Source of the DNA: JAFAVZ01 sp036009105
GTDB taxonomy: Bacteria > Acidobacteriota > Thermoanaerobaculia > Gp7-AA8
Assembly (NCBI GenBank): GCA_036009105.1
Contig: DASYMJ010000331.1
Location: 1-8,720 of the forward strand
Direction of reading: 5' to 3'
Length of the DNA stretch: 8,720 nt
Below the pieces are notes generated by a model, which worked only from the letters and a program-made list of their open reading frames with translations, was not told the DNA's origin and ran no database searches. A program made the translations under genes and the position numbers. Below, piece after piece: positions 5,960-8,720 of this stretch. The number at the start of each line of letters is the position of its first letter. Positions within the stretch are counted from its first letter, which is position 1.

Positions 5960-7370
5960 CGCCCTTTAGACCGCACGCCGCATTGGCGGTGGCTTTCCAC
6001 TCCACGATATTTCCTGCCGAGAGGCTCATGGTATTCGAGGTCACTTTGATGTCGCGAAAGCCGGCGATGGAGTCCTCGTCGTGTTGCTTCCCTGCCTCTG
6101 TTAGTAAACCGTCGGATAGCCGGCAGGCGGCTGCGCGCAATATGGATTGCGTCACCTCATAACGTGGCCGGGGCACCTTTGCCCACTTCCACCAGGGTAC
6201 CGTAGCCGGAGGAGGGCACGATTTCGAGTCATGCAGATGCCAATCTGTACATGAAATAGCAGGCGATGACATATTGCGTTCCACGCGCAGCGAATACGTC
6301 AGCGCGTGCATGAGCTCACGGGTTCGCCGCTCTTTCTCGCCGACATCCACCAGTCCGTAATCGAGGCCGACCCACTCTCGCCAGGGGCGTTGCTCTACAT
6401 GCCGCAATCCGGGGTTGATGGAAAAGAACGTTTGAATCCATAGCCGCGTGGACTTCAGTTGGTAACCAGCGCAGATCGCGCTGAGAAAGAGGAGGCCAAA
6501 ACAGAATGCGATCTGAAATGAAATACGCGCCACCATGACCCACGGATCCCAGACTTCCAGGGCCTTTTCATGGGAAGCAATATTCTGAAAGACAACGCCA
6601 TACATCACCGCCGTCGGGAGAAAATAAATCAGGCTCAGCGCCCCGCCTGCGAAACGGTTCGGATTCCAGCGGGCGAGGGTCGGCGGGTCACTGAGGACTT
6701 GTACCATCGCCAATGCATGGTAGAGAAGGTTTGCCGCACTCTCACCGTGATCGGCAGGCGGATCATCGTCCGGTTTCGATCCAAACACCTCAGATGCTGA
6801 TGGGGCGACCGCAAGTCTGCGGACTTTGAACATCGCGAGGTAGAGATTTTCGTGCTCTCGAGCCATGCATGCCGCCAATAGAGCGAGGATGAAGAAGAGC
6901 ACTACGCCTGCCACGAGGCCGAGGTCATTGATGTGAATGCTCGCGCCGACCACCGGCACCGGAACGAACCGCGTGTGTTCCTCAAATTGCGTTTCCTGAT
7001 GCGTCAATTCGTGCAGCGCTGCCTCGTTGGCAACCCAGCGATCTACAGGTGTCCACCTTTCGGCGGAGGTTCTTTTTGAACCGCTCAGTTGTGGTTCCAA
7101 GGAGGAGGCATACGGGGACTCGGAGCGGTTCTGTCGCCGCGATTCCAGCCATTGGTCAGTGAACCTCGCACGCATCGCATCGATCGCCTGATCGTGTTTT
7201 TGCCGGCTCCAGCTCAGCCGGAGGAAGTTCCACTCGGCAGTCGCGATCAATAGGGTGACGATGGTTACGATGAAGATGACGTAGCGCGTCCGGTCGGATG
7301 AGGAACGGTAAGCGTTGATGTACTGCTCGAGTTCAAAGACGACGATTTCGGGATTGCTCCGCTTGGCCAT
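5931..7370 (-). CDS. Multi-pass membrane protein of unknown function
   Basis: Unrecognised; 479 residues. Hydrophobic segments lie at about 30-47, 148-169, 243-264 and 279-301. The loop between the first two (about 50-147) is long and polar, and so is the tail from about 305. N-in/C-in topology would place the 50-147 loop and the short third loop outside. VPVPVVGASIHINDLGLVAG (136-155) followed by a helix and REHENLYLAMFKVRRLA is the most distinctive stretch and recalls conserved hypothetical proteins; I cannot name the family. The tail has several cysteines (CTDWHLHDSKSCPPP and AACGLKGVKC). The start is supported by AGGAGG five bases upstream. Its 3' end overlaps the PATAN gene by 29 bp on the opposite strand. 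Sample 60-base lines within it are about 50-60% GC, against up to 78% in neighbouring genes, which suggests a different origin or weaker codon selection. It is intact, with no internal stop or frameshift. Confidence 0.82.
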   Translation of the reverse strand: MAKRSNPEIVVFELEQYINAYRSSSDRTRYVIFIVTIVTLLIATAEWNFLRLSWSRQKHDQAIDAMRARFTDQWLESRRQNRSESPYASSLEPQLSGSKRTSAERWTPVDRWVANEAALHELTHQETQFEEHTRFVPVPVVGASIHINDLGLVAGVVLFFILALLAACMAREHENLYLAMFKVRRLAVAPSASEVFGSKPDDDPPADHGESAANLLYHALAMVQVLSDPPTLARWNPNRFAGGALSLIYFLPTAVMYGVVFQNIASHEKALEVWDPWVMVARISFQIAFCFGLLFLSAICAGYQLKSTRLWIQTFFSINPGLRHVEQRPWREWVGLDYGLVDVGEKERRTRELMHALTYSLRVERNMSSPAISCTDWHLHDSKSCPPPATVPWWKWAKVPRPRYEVTQSILRAAACRLSDGLLTEAGKQHDEDSIAGFRDIKVTSNTMSLSAGNIVEWKATANAACGLKGVKCEPTPPA

Positions 7371-7375
7371 TGCTC

Positions 7376-7381
7376 CCTCCT
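7376..7381 (-). promoter_or_regulatory. Shine-Dalgarno AGGAGG of the 7370 gene
   Basis: On the minus strand AGGAGG lies five bases before the ATG at 7370 within a purine-rich stretch, confirming this start for the membrane protein. Confidence 0.65.
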
Positions 7382-7583
7382 CATCCCAGAAGAGAGCCTA
7401 GCATCCGTTTTTCCCTCCAAGAGCATGAGGAATTGTGGGCATTACGCTTCGTGAATTCGTGCATGTTGCCGGGCAGCTCGGAACCAGGCGAACTGGACCG
7501 CAACCGGTTCCCTCTTTTCTTCAAGCGTATATGGCGCCGCCTGCGATCCCGTCGGCCTTCCGCCGTCCCGCCGCGCCGTGGGC

Positions 7584-7589
7584 TAAAAT
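7584..7589 (+). promoter_or_regulatory. Putative -10 box TAAAAT of the lipoprotein gene
   Basis: TAAAAT matches TATAAT at five of six bases, is isolated in very GC-rich DNA, and ends ten bases before the ATG at 7599. The predicted leader is about two to three bases and there is no Shine-Dalgarno. No clear -35 is seen. The rest of the 7371-7598 spacer shows no convincing gene. Confidence 0.42.
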
Positions 7590-7598
7590 AAGTCGCCG

Positions 7599-8288
7599 AT
7601 GGCCAAGCGCCTTTTCATCATCCCCATCCTCCTCCTCTCCGCCTGCATGACGGCGCCCGCGGGGCCGCCCACGCAGCCGAACGACCGCGAGTGGAACCTG
7701 CTCATGGCGGACTACCAGTGGCTGGAGACGAACCGCAAGGCGCAGCCGGCGCCGCCCGCGACGGCCTCGCGCAAGCAGGCCATCGAGCTGCTGCTGGACA
7801 ACCACCGCAAGATCCAGCCGCTGTACGAGAACTTCTCCACCAAGCTCGACGAGTACTACCGCCGCACCTCCGACCCGCGGGCGGCGGCGGTGATGGCGCG
7901 GGAGAAAGTCGCCATCGGCGACGAGTACATGAACGCCCTCTCCCGCTACGACACGGCGCTCACGTACTACCGCCAGGCCTTGCAGTACGACCCGAACAAC
8001 GCGGAGGCGAAGGAGCGGATCGCGGCCGCGGAGAAGCGCCGCTACGTCTCCATGGAAGCGTTCGCGAACGTCAAGAAGGACATGAAAGAGGATGACGTGC
8101 GGCGCCTGGTCGGGCTGCCCCGCGAGGATTGGATCAAGCAGGTGGTGCAGAACAACCGCGTCTACTCGGTGTGGATCTACCCCAAGGCGGACGGCGGCGC
8201 ATCGGCAGTTTATTTTGACAACGGCATCGTCTATCACACAAACTGGAATGCTGCCGCGCCCGGCGCGCCGGCTCAGACGTCGAAGTGA
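7599..8288 (+). CDS. Lipoprotein with TPR-like and BamE-like (SmpA/OmlA) domains
   Basis: Probable lipoprotein of 229 residues, anchored in the inner or outer membrane and facing the periplasm. The start MAKRLFIIPILLLSAC is a lipoprotein signal peptide with lipobox LSAC and the lipidated cysteine at C16; residue +2 is Met, not the Asp of inner-membrane retention in enterics. After a Pro-rich linker, residues about 58-147 are helical, ending in a TPR-like pair (GDEYMNALSRYDTALTYYRQ, then ALQYDPNNAEAKERI). Residues about 152-215 match the SmpA/OmlA pattern: FANVKKDMKEDDVRRLVGLP, then VYSVWIYP and AVYFDNGIVYHTNW. In BamE this fold supports outer-membrane protein assembly, but the protein here is much larger and TPR-fused, so it is not an orthologue of BamE. 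The next gene starts 14 bp downstream and is probably co-transcribed. The start is set by the signal peptide and the TAAAAT box. Confidence 0.85.
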   Translation: MAKRLFIIPILLLSACMTAPAGPPTQPNDREWNLLMADYQWLETNRKAQPAPPATASRKQAIELLLDNHRKIQPLYENFSTKLDEYYRRTSDPRAAAVMAREKVAIGDEYMNALSRYDTALTYYRQALQYDPNNAEAKERIAAAEKRRYVSMEAFANVKKDMKEDDVRRLVGLPREDWIKQVVQNNRVYSVWIYPKADGGASAVYFDNGIVYHTNWNAAAPGAPAQTSK

Positions 8289-8290
8289 AG

Positions 8291-8296
8291 GGAGGG
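8291..8296 (+). promoter_or_regulatory. Shine-Dalgarno GGAGGG of the 8303 gene
   Basis: GGAGGG lies six bases before the ATG at 8303, directly after the stop of the lipoprotein gene. It supports independent translation initiation in a shared transcript and decides the start. Confidence 0.7.
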
Positions 8297-8302
8297 CGTG
8301 AC

Positions 8303-8720
8303 ATGTCTGGAACCGAAGCAGTATCGCAGGACGATCAATCCCACTACGAAATCTCGCTCACGGCCGGACAGGCGTTTCTCGCCTTCGTCCTGCTGCTGCT
8401 GTCGCTCGCCGCGTCGTTCGCGTTCGGCCTGATCGTCGGACGGGGACAGGGCGATGACCGGCTCGTGGTGCGCAAGGAGCCGGCCGTGGTCACGGAGGCT
8501 TCCCTCCTGCCGAAGAAGGACAGCCACATCGTGGAGCTCGGCGTGGCCGAGGAGGACTTCAAGGCGCCGGCTGCTTCTTCGACGGCGCCGGTGACGCAGA
8601 CCGCCGAGCCGGCCGCCGTGCCGCCCCCGGTGGTGGAGGAGACGCCCTCCGCCCCGCCCCCCCTCCCACCCCCCGCATCCGCCCCCGTCCCCACACCCAC
8701 CCCCGCACCGGCCGCCGCCC
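8303..8720 (+). CDS. Single-pass membrane protein, probable SPOR-domain type (3' cut by window edge)
   Basis: The frame is open from the ATG at 8303 to the window end, giving 139 residues of an incomplete protein. Residues 1-17 are cytoplasmic (MSGTEAVSQDDQSHYEIS). One membrane segment covers about 18-46, ending in FGLIVGRG. A periplasmic part follows, and from about residue 89 a Pro/Ala/Val-rich linker runs to the edge. A short tail reading HYEISLT, a single TM ending in G-x-x-V/I-G-R, then a Pro/Ala linker is the layout of Acidobacteriota SPOR-domain proteins, which bind denuded peptidoglycan at the division septum. The SPOR domain itself would lie beyond the window, so the assignment is inference. 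TonB-like and other linker proteins share a TM plus Pro-rich layout and cannot be excluded. It follows the lipoprotein gene by 14 bp. This frame is real despite an antisense open frame over the same stretch, as it has the Shine-Dalgarno and the TM. Confidence 0.72.
   Translation, partial: MSGTEAVSQDDQSHYEISLTAGQAFLAFVLLLLSLAASFAFGLIVGRGQGDDRLVVRKEPAVVTEASLLPKKDSHIVELGVAEEDFKAPAASSTAPVTQTAEPAAVPPPVVEETPSAPPPLPPPASAPVPTPTPAPAAA
8651..8706 (-). other. Dense G-run tract on the minus strand (potential G-quadruplex)
   Basis: The plus strand carries closely spaced C runs, several four to seven bases long, split by one to four other bases. The minus (template) strand therefore has many G runs able to form quadruplexes. 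The tract encodes the Pro/Ala-rich linker of the 8303 gene, so codon choice (CCC for Pro) may be the whole reason. It may also be an error-prone site for sequencing. Confidence 0.5.

Noticed and set aside
5131..6162. Alternative plus-strand frame within and past the PATAN gene
   Set aside because: Low-complexity Gly/Arg/Ala translation; the overlapping frame has the recognised domains.
7480..7511. GGAACC-N20-GGTTCC inverted repeat, with the AACCGGTT palindrome in its right part, considered as a tRNA or terminator
   Set aside because: Arms of six bases with a long spacer; no cloverleaf, anticodon arm or U tract could be built.
7371..7598. Short open frames in the spacer before the lipoprotein gene
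   Set aside because: No ribosome site, no recognisable sequence, and one runs into the lipoprotein gene in another frame. The spacer looks non-coding apart from the TAAAAT box.
8344..8700. Minus-strand Gly/Ser/Ala/Thr-rich open frame over the linker
   Set aside because: It is the mirror of a Pro/Ala-rich coding tract; the plus frame has a Shine-Dalgarno and a membrane segment.
1..8720. A defence, secretion or biosynthetic gene cluster spanning the window
   Set aside because: Strands alternate, spacers are regulatory-looking, and no nuclease, helicase, toxin, transporter or synthase set is present.

Overview
The window is 8.7 kb of mostly very GC-rich bacterial chromosome. It holds eight protein-coding genes, one of them cut by the right edge. 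I see no rRNA, tRNA, CRISPR array, transposase or phage gene. The gene set (an HD-less CCA-adding enzyme, a GAF-GGDEF protein, a PATAN/DUF4388 protein, a TPR/BamE-like lipoprotein and a probable SPOR-type membrane protein) and the composition suggest an uncultured Acidobacteriota or a similar Gram-negative lineage. This is an inference from gene style; no marker gene settles it.

Layout, left to right. Positions 4-117 hold a perfect 35-bp inverted repeat built of AATTGAA heptamers, and it runs into the 3' end of the first gene. Two minus-strand genes follow as a likely operon: a short glycosyltransferase-like protein (1354-2184) read first, then the CCA tRNA nucleotidyltransferase/poly(A) polymerase family gene (103-1338). 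Only 31 bp separate this operon from the divergent diguanylate cyclase gene (2216-3526, +). That gene converges, across a small hairpin, on a minus-strand membrane protein of unknown function (3566-4777) with a signal peptide, an extracytoplasmic domain and a duplicated transmembrane module. A 72-bp divergent spacer then leads to a PATAN/DUF4388 regulatory protein (4850-5959, +). Its 3' end overlaps by 29 bp, tail to tail, a four-helix membrane protein of unknown function (5931-7370, -), which lies in visibly lower-GC DNA. After a 228-bp spacer come a TPR plus BamE-like lipoprotein (7599-8288, +) and, 14 bp downstream, a single-pass membrane protein with a long Pro/Ala-rich linker (8303 to the edge, +), probably of the SPOR-domain type.

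How the genes may work together: the GGDEF protein keeps its catalytic motif and the RxxD inhibitory site, so it should make c-di-GMP. The PATAN protein belongs to a domain class often found in signalling and motility proteins. The last two genes look like an envelope/cell-division pair. Nothing in the sequence shows that the whole window is one system. It reads as a set of small, independently controlled units.

The most notable signals are the heptameric inverted repeat, the precise internal duplication in the 3566-4777 membrane protein, a recurring TANNNT box 7-16 nt before starts that lack a Shine-Dalgarno sequence, and the lower-GC membrane gene. I found no convincing undescribed multi-gene system.
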